64,000 nt of DNA from Phoronis australis (taxonomy: Eukaryota; Phoronida; Phoronidae): contig NMRA01000185.1 of NCBI GenBank assembly GCA_002633005.1, positions 679,993-743,992 of the forward strand, in the 5' to 3' direction. A model generated the notes under the pieces. The model made no database searches. It saw only the letters and a list, made by a program, of their open reading frames with translations, and was not told the origin of the DNA. Positions 22,266-33,870 of the stretch are shown here, one piece after another. Position 1 is the first letter of the stretch. Each line of letters opens with the position of its first letter. Both the position numbers and the translations under genes were made by a program.

Positions 22266-22826
22266 TTATTTCTTGGGTCTGTGCTGGTCCTGTTGCTTGA
22301 ACTTATGGGGCGGCTGTGATTTGTGCTTGTGCAATGTTAGCAAGTTGACACCCTTTTCAATGTCACTGGCACCCATGTTGTCTCGTAGGCCACGACGGCG
22401 GAGTCGAGTGGAGGTACACCCATGAAGAATCTGTGTTAAGATCTCACGATCTGTGTCATGAAAGTCACATGTGGCTGCAAGTGTTCTCAAGCGAGTGTGA
22501 AACGAGTCGATTGTCTCTGATGGTTCTTGCACCGCTTGCCTGAATTTGTATGTTTCATATGCAGTGTTTTGCTTAGGCGTGAAGTAAGTAGTGAAGCTTT
22601 GTTTCACAATATCATAGGCATCTTCTTCATCCTTCATGCTATCATAGATATCGAACCCCTCTTCGCCTATGTAATGTAGTAATAGGGCTTTCTTACGTTT
22701 AGTGTCAGTAATGTCTAGGGCTAAAAGCATGTTTTCAAACTTGTTTAGCCATTTCATCCACCTACTACCCGCGGATTGTTCATTGGCATGTACCAGAAAC
22801 GGGGGAAAGGCAGGTAGGGATGTCAT
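22266..22826 (-). pseudogene. Gypsy-type gag
   Basis: A 186-codon frame with the retrotransposon gag pattern: MKWLNKFENMLLALDI, LLHYIGEEGFDIYDS, TYETYKF-like and SFHTRLRTLAATC motifs. It terminates in an in-frame TAA at 22266-22268. Reading on past this stop in the same frame gives CRNCGGDFPHPANTIC and YCLNCGKVGHFA, zinc-knuckle sequence that in intact elements belongs to gag. The TAA is therefore probably a disabling change, and the second knuckle lacks its last cysteine because a frame break follows. Confidence 0.8.
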
Positions 22827-22969
22827 ATCAACAGCACGGACTCAGCGTGTACGGGCGAGGACAGCTCAAATATACTGCTAATGTCAGTTCGTGACAGGTT
22901 ATGTAGGAATAACACGTATCCCTGTGACTTCTCGGTTGTTATTGGGGTCTTGTCGATCCTCGTCGCCAG

Positions 22970-23102
22970 TGTTGCATCGTTAGTTAATCTAATAAAACAA
23001 GTATTAAATCAGGAACCAACGTGTATTGTGTACGTCAGACGATCCACGTACCGGAAGTGACTCCTTACATTTATACTATTCGAATGTAACAACACTACAA
23101 CA
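22970..23102 (-). repeat. 5' LTR of the gypsy-type element, 133 bp
   Basis: It begins tgttg and ends caaca (inverted termini). A TATA-like tataaa follows about 25 nt inside the 5' end (minus strand, near 23072), and a possible primer-binding site starts one base after the 3' end. The boundaries are inferred from these signals, since the second LTR is missing. Confidence 0.65.
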
Positions 23103-23420
23103 ATGATCCTAGTTATTGAACAGATAAGAAAAATTCTCTGTGAGGCAGTAGGACCTAGTGAGTAAAGTGGTTTTGGGTTTGCTTGATTCAATTGTTTGTC
23201 ATGATAGTTGTTTTTGAAACATTACATATTTTAAGGATAATTTAATTTTAGCTGCAGTCACTGTGGTTGATGATCAGTTGAAAGATGGTGGAGGTTGGTT
23301 TTATACCACTAATTGATTAAATATTGGTGTTTATGAGTGTAAGAAAAGTGCATTCATTTAAATGTGTAGATGCTGAGGTTGGCCAGTAATGAAATATATC
23401 AAATAAACACAGAAAAATCA

Positions 23421-23488
23421 GGAACCCCAACTGGGAATTGAACCACAGGTCTCTAGATTGCCAGTCTAGTGGTCTTACCACTAGACCC
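23421..23488 (-). other. tRNA-like sequence (5' acceptor lost), possibly a SINE head
   Basis: On the minus strand the sequence contains a D-arm (ggtc/gacc around tagtggtaa), an anticodon arm ctaga-ctggcaa-tctag whose loop would read GGC, and a B-box-like ggttcaattcc. The T stem has mismatches, and the 5' acceptor strand does not pair with ttggggt because the palindrome replaces it. It is therefore not a working tRNA. Confidence 0.6.
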
Positions 23489-23511
23489 GCAATCTAGAGA
23501 CCTGTGGTTCA
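23439..23511. repeat. Near-perfect 73-nt hairpin built from tRNA-like sequence
   Basis: Outer arms of 23 nt (23439-23461 and 23489-23511) are exact reverse complements, and inner arms of 10 nt (23464-23473 and 23477-23486) pair around a 3-nt loop. Only a 2x2 internal mismatch interrupts the stem. The left part lies within the tRNA-like sequence described in the adjacent entry. Confidence 0.95.
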
Positions 23512-24189
23512 TTTAATATGTGGTGTGTCTGTCCACCTATTTTGCAAATTTGCTTTCCATTTTTCTGACTAGACACATGAATGACCATTTCCACTGCTGG
23601 AATTTTTTCCCAACTTCACTTTCTATCTGCAAACCTATGACCTTGGCTGTTAATTTAATGATACAGTGTTCACATACAAAGAAGTCAAAACTGACACATT
23701 GCATTGGATGCTATGTAACCGTGAATATTCAAATTTGTAGCAAGTGATAACTTCCTGGAGAACTGTGTACAAGTATAATCAGGAAAAGAAACAATTTGTA
23801 AATAAATTACGTTTTTTAAGAAAACACCACAACTGATACACTGAAAAACACATGTGAGCATATAGGAAACCCTAGTAATTCCAAATATTATGCAATCAGT
23901 ATTTGATAGTGAAATGAACAAATAATTATTAAAAACTGCGTTGTTTTATTAAGGTAACAATGACATATTGCCATACTCATTTACATAAAAATAGTATTGT
24001 AAACAAGACTTTTGCAAGACCTATGGTTGTTTGTAAAGTAGTACTTCATTTGCATATTCACTATTTAACGAAACATCTTTAATCTAGTACTTATGTTTAC
24101 TTTCAGAATCTGAAGGTAAGTGAACCCCAAACAATGTTAAGATGTTACTGGAGTGTTATCGAAACAGAAAGCATGCAAAGAATGCATAC
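23512..24189. other. Intergenic, no feature recognised
   Basis: AT-rich. It may include the left end of the Harbinger element, but no inverted terminus could be matched. Confidence 0.35.
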
Positions 24190-25976
24190 CTCAAGAGGAA
24201 AATTTCTGGGCAGCCATTTCAAATGACATGAAGTCAAAAAGCGTCCACATGTCATGGGAATTCTTGCAAAAAAAGTTTGACAACATGAAATTCCGTTGGG
24301 TAAAATGTTTCAACTTTGATTAATATATTTGTATTTCTAAGCTTGTCATCCATTTCCTGACACGACTTGCCTGAAATGAGCTGCTTTGTCATAGTCTCTT
24401 GTTGGCTCGTGTCTGTAATGAGTCATTTTGTGTAAGTGACTACATATATCTTATTAATGTGTGTGTCTCAGTAATATATCCACCATAATGTGGTCTATCT
24501 TTCTAATGCAGTCATGACTGATGTGCTTTAGGTACAAGACAGTAAGGGGCCGTCACGCAAAAACCAGTCCGGGGCGCTTGGGAAGACTTCGAAGTAATGG
24601 ACGAGATTCTACGTGGAGATCCCGCTGTTACTCCTACAATAACTATTTCATGGAAGGAAGGGATTTCTGGTATAAAGTTAGAAATGGTTTCAAAGTTTTA
24701 TCCAATCTCATGTCAATGTTGGGTTCTCTTCATTGCACTTTTTGTGGTGCCTGATTGGAGGTGTTTTGCCCGCAGTTAATACTCACTCGATCATGCCAAT
24801 GGCAGATATTTCTTTGCTAATGTATTTGCTTTGGCATTGTTGACTGAGTTAAAAACTAATATCAACTGACAGCATGGTCCAATTAGAATAATTGTTACTG
24901 AAGTAGAGTTCAATTAAAGGACGAAAGAGTATTGTTGATCACAGGCATTCAATGGTCTTGTCCTCTCCCTCACCTAGATTAGAAATGATTGGTGAGCTTG
25001 AGGCGAACTAATAATTATGCCTCATAAAAGGGACATGGTGAATGTAACCATTATTATGTATATGTGCAACCCCTACATTTTTCAGGATGTTTCAAACAAA
25101 ATTGCAAAATTGCATGGTTATGAACTACTATAGGGCATAAATTTGACATTTTGGTGGTTGGCCATTTTTCTGGATTGTAACCTATTTAACATAGTGCAAT
25201 TCTCTAAAGGAATGCTTGTCTATGTACATTTCTAACAACCTTCAACCACTGGATGTCTCAAAAACCCTGGTAAGATTTTGACAAAATATGGCGCAAGGGT
25301 CATAGGCAGATCCAGGATTTTGAGTTGGGGGGAGGGCAGGGCAGAGTATTAACCTGGGTTTTGCCTGTCGGACATTCATACACCCGAACTAAATCCACCA
25401 CTGAGGGTGTTGGGCAACACTATGATGGTTCATGCCTCTTTTCAATCAGCCCTACAACCTGGCGTAAGAAGGGCGTAGCTCTTTCTGTATTTTTGGGGAG
25501 GAGCATTTCCGGATGATAGCTAGTAAGAGAACTGATGAAGACAGATTTCAATGAAACTTTACTCAGCAGTATATGCTGACAATGTGCTGGCACTATTTGA
25601 TTTTGGAGCTAATTTGACCACTACAGCACCTCCTATTGACCCTTAAAATCATATCGTATGCGATGTACTGTGGGTATACCGCAGCGACGTTCTAGTTCTG
25701 TGTTCCTACTTTGTGGTAATCGGTAGTTACTGGTTATAATTATCACTTTCTAAAAATACCTCCAGAAAAGAACATACCAAACAAAGCACAGCCAAGCATG
25801 AGTTCTTGCAAAAGAACTGCATGTCCATAACGACATGTATCAAAAAAAAGAAAAGTGACGAGCCGCCTGAATGGTTCAAGGCTCATCAAGCTACAACGAA
25901 GAGCCAAATGGAAGAATTGATTAATGCAGTAAAGGAAAGAAATGACATCCTGAGAAACTTTGTTGACAAGCTTTAG
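24190..25976 (+). pseudogene. PIF/Harbinger Myb/SANT-like accessory protein, decayed
   Basis: Three segments match the accessory DNA-binding protein that accompanies Harbinger transposases. At about 24188-24300 the trihelix part reads EENFWAAISNDM and SWEFLQKKFDNMKFR. At about 24532-24650 it continues RYKTVRGRHAKTS, then, after a one-base shift, WEDFEVMDEILRGDPAVTP. At about 25840-25976 it ends with EPPEWFKAHQATTKSQ, then LINAVKERNDILRNFVDKL and a stop. The gaps are intron-like or inserted sequence, including a MITE fragment at 25305-25402. In intact elements this protein binds the termini and helps bring the transposase to the nucleus. The frameshift argues against function. Confidence 0.7.
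25305..25402 (-). repeat. Fragment of the cagtggYggatttag MITE family
   Basis: It carries cagatccaggattttgag and a ggggagggcagggc run, ending ctaaatccaccactg, the inverted form of the family terminus seen at 3247 and 16421. It sits between exons of the Myb-like gene. Confidence 0.6.
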
Positions 25977-27430
25977 TTTTTGTTCTCAGTGTACCCCCAT
26001 AGTATTCAGATCTTGGTGCATATTGCTGTATGTCAGCACATTCGAGTTCGTACATCCACCTGTTGGTAGTTTTATATTTTTGACGTCATAAATATTTGAT
26101 GGGTTTTCTTTTATTTCTTCTTTTTATTAAATAATGTGATAACAAAAAGTGTGTTTTATCAGTAAATCTTGACCAAGACCTCACTCAAATGCAGGTCTTT
26201 CATAGTCATGAAACTGGGGAGCTAAACAGTCTAAATGTATTAGTTATTGATTGGATTAAATATTAACAATACATCCATTTTTATCAGTAAATGAATGTTT
26301 AATATATCCAAACACATTATCTAAATAATGTTAATTGGAAGCAAGAATTAAATAAACTAAAAGTGTCACGCAGCTGGAAGACAGTCATTTTCAATTAATT
26401 AAAAAAACTTGGTATTACATCAATGGGTCTCCAATACACACCAGCTTTGAAATTATGCAGGAAATACACTATAAAGGCCTCTTCTTATCAAGCACTTGTG
26501 GGTTTTGCTCCTTAGCTTGGTAATGAAAGCAATAGATGGGTGCGGGTATTCGAATGCTGGCAGGATAAAGTTCCACTACAAGTTCTATCAGCGTGTTTCC
26601 TAATACAATGCAATTTGGAACAGACGGCTAGTATACAACAATGGGGGTTAATCAATAAACAGGTACTATGACAAGTTTTCTCGTAAATATTCTCTTCTTA
26701 AAATTAATTGTAAATAATAAAGGCCATTGGATTTGTTAGCTAACATACCCACATCATAAGCCAAGGTGGAAAGAAAACCTGCCTGTTTTTTTTAAGGTTA
26801 ATATATGTATACTCAAAATGACCAAAAATGTTTCAAATGCCTTTTAGTGCCTTGTAATTTAATTTTTTTCTTGTATCGTAATGTAAACTTAACTTCATCA
26901 CGGCCTTGGCACCAGTTTAGCAGTGTGTGGGCTGTGTAACGAGGGCATAGAAACAAAAATACCATTGGTTAGGTATTTATTAGAAAGAGAACGAAGGAGA
27001 CACGTAACTCTATACACCAGCAGAGAGGGGTTCAACAAAGCTAAGTCATGTAGGTAATGCAAGGGAAAGCAGCAAATGCATGAACGGGAGACACAAGATG
27101 ATAACTCGTAAGTACAGTTAGCATGATTATTGTACTATATATCTGATAACTAAATGTTTCTTTGTTACATGTAGGCTCAAGAATTTACTTATCAAATCTC
27201 GACGAAAAAGTAGGAATTCGAGAAAAAATGTAGAGAAAATTAGGAATGCCTCTAAACAAATAGGAATATGTTCAACTTCGGGAGGCATGGGTTCATGTGC
27301 AAGATAAATAAGAAGAACGGAACTACCAACCATACCTGATTAAAAACAAAAATTATACTTGGTGACCAAGTCAAAGACAGTGTTCTTGTGGGCATTAGCT
27401 TGTAACTTAATGTTCAAGGGTTTCATTTCC

Positions 27431-29190
27431 TTACAAGGAGTGTGCTATTTCCAAGCGTTTCTCTAAAGCCTCACCATGACAATTGCCACAACTATCATCA
27501 CATTCATCACCCTCACCCTCTTTATTCATAATGATGAAGTTATGCAGAACACAGATACTGAATATGAACCTTACAATATTTGTTTCATTAGTCATTTCCA
27601 TATCTTTCAGTCGATGAAATTTACCTTTCAAAATTCCTATAGATCGTTCTACATCGCAGCGTGTTCTTGCATGTGCTACATTGAAGTTCTTTTCTATTTC
27701 TGTAAGATGCCCATTATCGCGAAACGGAACCAACATATAGTCCTTGTTTTGATAGGCAGAGTCTGCAGATGGTAGTCTGCTGGCAATCTGTCAGTCAACG
27801 ATTCCAAAGATTGACCTAGAGGCGAGTTCCGAAACACACGACTGTCGTGGGCAGATCCAGGATAACCACAGAAGACATCGGTGAAGAGCAACCTTCTATT
27901 GCAGACAACCTTTAAATTGATAGTACACCCAAATCATTTTTAGTACAAACCAGTTCAAATTATTATACTAAGTGACTTTCGCCCAGGTTATGTTGTTGAT
28001 TGCCTGGACAGAAGTGAGATAATGAACAACGTGGACTTATGATACAATTCCAATTAGGAGAGACCCCAACAATATTGCAAACTATGATTTTAGGCACCAT
28101 TGAAGAGTTGGTGGAAGTTCATCCATCATCCATCAATAGTTGAGTTTTGTACATGGAAGTAAATAAAAAGGTACCAAACCACACAATCAATGTGGACAAC
28201 TATCCATATTTTTTTAATGTCAGCATTGGGGACAAGGTTGAAAAGGTTGTCAAAATAATCCAATTCTGTTAGAGTCTCTATTTTTTCTGGTGTCTGCTTC
28301 CGTATTATGCAAATCACTAAAAGGATCGTTTACAAAATCAGTAAATTGGTTCCTGCTGAAAAGACTACGGCTGCCACAAATTTTCGGAAGAACCCAACTA
28401 CTTGGTTGCCCGTAGTTCTGCCGCTGTGTATCCATAACCCCTTGCAGGATCTTCACTAACCTTGACAAATCTTTCCCTAAGGTGTTGACCAACAATGAAT
28501 AATTTCAGACAGATGTAGGAACAATTGTGGCCCCTGGTGGCTCTTTAAATTTTTAACATTTACATTGACATAGTCAAGTTTCGTTGACAGATTTTCATAA
28601 AAATAGAGCAGATAATTTTTTATTGAGGACGTGGCAAATGATGCCTTGAGTGATAATCTTTGGGGTATGTTCAATAAATTACCAACATATTAAGATTACT
28701 TATATATTTTTTTAAAAGGAAACATGCTTTAGCCAAGGGCTTATATACACCATGGTCCTCCTCTACAGGTTCTCATTCACTCCCTTGCACACATTTACAA
28801 GTAAGACCGAGCTCAGAGGAATAGGAGACATCTTTGTGAAATGCTTGAATGTCAGCCAGTGAAACCAGGATTTGAACCCAGGTCTCTCATGTGGGAGTCT
28901 GGAGCTTTCACCACAGAGCCACACTGTCTCAAAAGAATGAGACCCTTTACATAATGGTAAAGACAGGAAAGAACATCATTCAGCACCAAGAAAAGTAGGA
29001 AATGCCACCTGTAGGTGCATCGCAGGAAACCCTTTCCTGCATATGAATGCATCTCTGGTCTCCCTATTCACTCCATTTATCTTGATATAAGTGCCATCTA
29101 TGGCACCTATGACACCTGGAATGCCAGCAATACACTAGTACTCCCTTGCTATGCTTGACCAGTCTCCAGCTCCAGGCCACTTGATAACAT
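27431..29190 (-). pseudogene. PIF/Harbinger transposase (HARBI1-like), decayed
   Basis: The segments read 5' to 3' on the minus strand. At about 29190-29045 there is VKWPGAGDWSS...GIPGVIGAIDGTYIKING with the first catalytic Asp in AIDG. After an interruption of about 1.1 kb, 27905-27720 reads LLFTDVFCGYPGSAHDSRVF. Then, after a small deletion and frameshift, 27736-27431 reads PFRDNGHLTEIEKNF, with the terminal acidic residue in RCDVERSIGILKGKF. The DSAYPL-like block between these is missing or scrambled, and a stop lies upstream of the AIDG block. It is convergent with the Myb-like gene, the usual two-gene arrangement. The transposase is inactive. Confidence 0.8.
28720..28932 (-). mobile_element. 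tRNA-derived SINE-like insertion inside the Harbinger transposase
   Basis: On the minus strand, A-box-like tggctctgtggtga and B-box ggttcaaatcc are spaced as in a tRNA promoter, with a T-arm ctggg-ttcaaat-cctgg. About 130 nt of non-tRNA body and an A/T-rich tail near 28720 follow. It falls in the gap between transposase segments. The exact ends and the target duplication could not be fixed. Confidence 0.5.
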
Positions 29191-29790
29191 CATCTACAAT
29201 TACATTTTTTTATCACAAAATATGTTTAAAAAACAAAATTAATGATTGGCAATCTTCAGTGAAATTTTCTTGTTGACAGTAAAAATATTTATTAAGGAAA
29301 CATTGCTACTAATAATTACACAGTAGGCATTCCCAAAAACTGAACTAAATATGACTTGTGTAATATAAAACAGCAAGTAATGAATATGACGAATTAAATT
29401 TATTCATGGCCAAAAATCTAAATACCTCAGAACCTATTGAACAGTTCTGTTTTGTTAATGTATTGTACAAGTGCAATAAAGGTACAAGCAACAGTGTCTT
29501 CTAAGTCATCCAGCGACAATAATCCATTTTAATGTCCACAAGATTACACACTTGACTTCACTAAAGACCCCACTGGTCATGAAGTTTTAGTTGCCAGAAT
29601 TTGTGTCGGACATTGGTCACACACAGCAATACCTGTAGGGCTCACTGGATCTTCTATCAGCATGACGTTATTAATTTACTCAGACCATCATATCAAAGCA
29701 AACACATTTACAAATCGTGCATGCATTTAACATAAAAGTTTGAGTGTCAAAAAAATTGGTCAAGGTCAAACCGGCATGGACGGCTAAAAA
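29191..29790. other. Intergenic, no feature recognised
   Basis: AT-rich sequence between the Harbinger locus and the LINE. It may include the Harbinger right end. Confidence 0.35.
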
Positions 29791-29814
29791 TCTCTCCGCA
29801 AAAGCAGAGCCGTT

Positions 29815-30528
29815 TTGAATGTTATGCCGCCAAAACCATATCCGTACACGCTTAGAAAGGACTCTGTAAGTACTACTGACGAGATGTCTGAAGAAATTAA
29901 GGAAATAATCTTGCGAGTTGAGGCTAGTTTGGGTGCGAAAATTGACGGTGTCCTAGAGAACATTGACACCATTCAAACGCAATCGACTGGGTTGAACACT
30001 AAAATGGACAATGCACAACAGGAAATTGACAGTCTCAGTGAACAAGTCAAAATGCTGAAAACGCGTGCCCTTGAAGAAGAGACAAGGAACAGGAGATACA
30101 ACTTGCTAATTTATGGCTTGAATGACTCTGACGGGATTAACGAATACATACAGTCGAAGGTGAGAGATTTGGTCGGCTCTCTCGGCATAGCCCCAGACTT
30201 TGCGCGTACATTTCCTATCGTAAACGTTCATCGAATTCCCCGAAAAGTTAAACACGACGAGTCGCCCGATCCAGTGGTGGTCAAATTTATGTCAATTTTT
30301 CACAGGGATCAAGTATGGAGAGCAAGTTGGAACAGACAGGTAAGGGATGGAATAGTTTTCCGCACAGATTTGCCAGTAGTTTTGAAACAGAAATGAAGAA
30401 AGCCAGCTGCGAGAGCCTACTCCATTTGGAAAGACCAGGGATGGCACACGAGAATCCGTGAGTCAAAGTCTGACGTCTGGCTTGAAGTTCGCGAAAATAA
30501 GGAGGCCCAATGGAACAAACTTGAGTGA
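29815..30528 (+). pseudogene. LINE ORF1 (coiled-coil RNA-binding protein), one premature stop
   Basis: It encodes an L1/Tx1-type ORF1: an N-terminal coiled coil (about residues 25-95, heptads in EIDSLSEQVKMLKTRALEEE), an RRM-like core starting RRYNLLIYGLND, and the C-terminal domain with HRIPRK and PDPVVVKF. A TGA at 30394-30396 interrupts the frame, which then stays open with clearly homologous sequence (ARAYSIWKDQGWHTRI) to a natural stop at 30526-30528. The TGA sits where Arg would be expected, consistent with a CGA to TGA CpG transition. The first in-frame Met is used; another Met lies 3 codons on. Confidence 0.8.
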
Positions 30529-31099
30529 TGGAATCTAGATAACTGGATCTTGAACAGTGTTTAAAATGACTGTTTTCAGCATCGTTTTTGTTCTATTTTT
30601 TATATTGTTACACAGTTCAAGTAAACTCATGTGTAGTGTATATGGGTTTCTCTCAGTGCTCGAGGATTATCATTGCTTCATTTATTGTTTTTCGTGGGCC
30701 TTGGGCCGAGTCTCCGAAATATATACATATATGTATGTGATGTAGGCCTATGTTGGTTTATTTTTTATGCAATACTTGGTGTAACTCCCAGGTCAAGGTG
30801 TTTCCCCGCGTGCCTTGTTTATTGAGCAAATACACAACGTACATGTGACATTTCAAATGCTTTGCATTTGCATATCGATAGGCCTGTTGTTTCCATTCTC
30901 TTTTCACTAAGCCGTGTTCTATTACTGTTGCTATAGGTACATGATTACAGGCTCTGTTTGCACCGGGCTGATCTGTCTTGATTTCATTTGCATATGAAGA
31001 ACATTGCTGTATGTACATGTATAGTTTCTTGTGTGAGTGTGAGTGTGTGCGTGATTGTTTCAGGGGGAGCTATTCAGATTTTCTCTATGTATATTGATC

Positions 31100-31880
31100 A
31101 TGGCTAGCATACGTTTGTTTTCAATGAACTGCAGGGGCCTTCAAAGTCTTTACAAACGCAGAGATGTTTTTAATTTACATAATAAACAATTTTCTATATA
31201 CTGTTTACAGGACACACACTTTGTACCAACCGATGAACCTGTTGTAAAAGCAATGTGGGGTGGTGATGTGATAATGCGCTGTGGTACAAGTAATTCCCGA
31301 GGTGTATGCATACTGTTCAAAAACAATTTTGAGTACGAACTAACAGATATTGTAGGTGACGAAGAGGGTAATCTTTTGATAGTAAATTTTATCATTGAAA
31401 AAACATTCTCGGTCACATTGATTAATATTTATGGTCCCAATAATGACAATCCAATTTTTCAGCGCCACCTAGATAATTCTGATGGAACGCCTGTTGTTTT
31501 ATGTGGGGACTGGAACCTCGTCCAGACTTTTGAATTGGATTGCGTCAGTTATGAACGCATTAATAATCTAAACGCCAGACTCGAGGTTCTCGACTTTGAG
31601 GAAAACTAACCCTATGAAAAAAGCCAGGCTTGATTTTTTTCTAATTTCGGAAAAGATCCACGGCATGAGTCTACAGGGATAATACCAGGATATCGAAGTG
31701 ATCATCATGCCATTACTATTGAAATTAAAATTACGGAATTCCAGCGCGGCCGAGGTCTATGGCGTTTTAACAATTCTTTATTAAAAGACTCTGACTTAGT
31801 TAATCGTATTAAACAAGTTATAGACGAGAGTATTGTGGAGTATGCCGCTCTACCCTATGACAGGCAAAATGTTCTACATA
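31100..31880 (+). pseudogene. LINE ORF2 endonuclease domain; polymerase missing
   Basis: From the Met at 31100 the apurinic-type endonuclease motifs appear in order: SMNCRGLQS, YCLQDTHF, NIYGPN and LCGDWN. The long frame stops at 31609, and after a shift the sequence continues with ARLDFFLIS and the catalytic SDHHAI (31697-31714), then homology fades near 31880. There is no reverse transcriptase in the following kilobases. It pairs with the ORF1 upstream, so the element keeps its 5' half and has lost its 3' half, the opposite of normal LINE truncation. Confidence 0.8.
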
Positions 31881-33589
31881 TTTAGCGAGGACAGCACTCT
31901 TCAGCGAATCGCTTCGTAACCGTGTTAAATTCGCTCACTACAATCGGCAAAAAATAACTCAAAAATGTAATAAATGTGAATAAAAATTATTGCAAAGTAT
32001 GAAAGAATATATCGTTTTACTTATCTGATAATCTTTTTTTGTCACAAAATTTGTTTAATAATACTTTGCACGAGTTTTTTGCAGGGACGTGATCGATTTT
32101 TCAGACCAAAATGGATGCCGTTAAAAATGACTGCTATTTGGTTTTCAACCCAGGAGAAGACTAAACTCGTGAATTTTTACGTGAAACTTCGTGAAAGAAC
32201 AAAAGGGAGCCTTACGAACCCGATTATGTAAGTAGTTTTCACTTTCCTGCACTTAAAAGTTGAAAAAGTCGCCTGTTCCCGCGACCTTCAACTTCGAGCT
32301 GAATTTATTGGTATATAGCATAATTTGCGAATGTAATGAACTGTATTCCACACTAAAGGGCTCCTTAATGAACTATTTCTAACACTTTTTCTTAACGAAC
32401 ATTTCGTCAATTTCTGACAATCCGGCGAATTTCTTACTCACTTCGTGGTTCCGGGTACTGCCACTAGGGGTGGTCCTGTGAATCGCGTTGAATGTTTGGT
32501 TTACAATACATACTGAAGCACTTCCCCTTTTCCTGATGAAAACTCAATGTAAAAGAGAACTAAACAGTCATTTCTCGAAGTGAGAACAATGATTCTTATA
32601 TTTAAGTTTTTTTTTCTATTTTGCTTCACATTTTTGTTGGTCAAGCCACTGATAGACTTGGGTTGGCTTGCTGCCTTGTTGGTCATAACATTTTATACAG
32701 AATATGTCAAGAAAGAAAATGAAAATGTTTTAATTTTAGATTAAACAAATATTACAAATGTACAGTTCTACTGTAGTCCTGTGTTTCCAAGACTTTGTGG
32801 TCCACTACTTTGAAACATATACATGCTTTCGATAAACTTTTTTTCTGACCACGGGCCAGTATATATAGTAATTGAGGTTTGCCTAGAGTGTTCATAAAGC
32901 TCACCCTGATCTTTATCCTCCAGGTAAGCTTCGTTGGAATTTCCTGTGGACCAAACCAGTTGTTATTTTCTTCATTATTTTTGTTCTTATAATTTCACTC
33001 CAATTTATCAGTTTCTATCATCATCATGTCCCACATTTCTTTCTCAACAGACTCTGCTTCTAGCTCTTGGTCCAGATCCTTCTACTTTCCTGCTTCTACT
33101 GATTCTACTTGCATTTTATCAGTTATTCAGTTGGACATGATCTCATGACAAACGGTCAAAGCCTCCTTCATTTTGGCTCTCCCCTCCACCTATCGGACGG
33201 TGCTTTTCAGCTCCTGATGCTGTTGAGGAGTCCGCGAAGAAGTACCATATGCCAACACCACCTCTTAAGACACTGACAGACAAATACTGACAAGACCTAT
33301 CTGGCTATTTCTTTTTTCTTTTCACAACCTTGTAGTTTAATACTATTATGTCACCTTTGTTTAAATGTGCATAATTTCCAAGTAGGGTAACATTTTGCAT
33401 AACACTGTTCAAATAATTATGAATTATAGTATTCTTTCAGGTCCTCGGCTATCTGTCTTGGTTTAATATCCATTACGACGAAGATGAGGCTATCTACTCC
33501 TTTCGGCTGATTGATGACTTTGGTCAAAGGGACTTCGAAGTGCTGGAATAACTCAGTGTTGCATATAGATACTCCGATGACTTATGATA
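31881..33589. other. Intergenic, no feature recognised
   Basis: No gene or clear repeat. One plus-strand ORF (32934-33140) is a T/C-rich composition artefact. Confidence 0.35.
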
Positions 33590-33870
33590 GTCAGAAAGGG
33601 TTTGGCCCCCCCTTCCTTAAGGACGCCACAAGTCTGTGTAAGGTACTCCACTGACTTGGTCATTGAAAGGGTTTGGCTCCCTTTTCTTGAGGATGCCACA
33701 AGTCTCTAAGGTACTTCGCTGACGTACAGTAGTCAGTGAAAGAGTTTGGCCCCCTTCCTTGAGGATACCACAAGTCTGTGTAAGGAACTCCACTGAGCGT
33801 CTCTTTACTGGAAGGTACTCCACTGTCAATTGTCACAGAAAGGGTTTGGCCCCTCCTTCCTTGAGGATGC
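33590..33870 (+). repeat. Tandem repeat, about 80-bp unit, 3-4 copies
   Basis: Each unit contains agggtttggcYcccYttcct, ttgaggatgccacaagtctg and aaggtactccactga-type blocks, with diverged spacers. The minus-strand ORF here follows the repeats and is not a gene. Confidence 0.75.

Larger units (their letters stand above)
20216..23102 (-). mobile_element. Gypsy-type LTR retrotransposon, 5' portion only
   Basis: On the minus strand the order is LTR (23102-22970), primer-binding-site-like tggcgacgagg one base inside (22968-22958), gag, zinc knuckles, protease, reverse transcriptase and RNase H. Homology stops near 20260, before any integrase, and no second LTR is seen downstream. The element has therefore lost its 3' end by deletion or recombination. 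The SDD polymerase box and layout fit Mag-like gypsy elements of animals. Coding frames are broken as listed in the separate entries. Confidence 0.85.

Noticed and set aside
28857-28930. A functional tRNA gene on the minus strand
   Set aside because: The A and B boxes are present, but the acceptor stem pairs only in part and the sequence continues as a longer repeat body. It is better explained as a tRNA-derived SINE.
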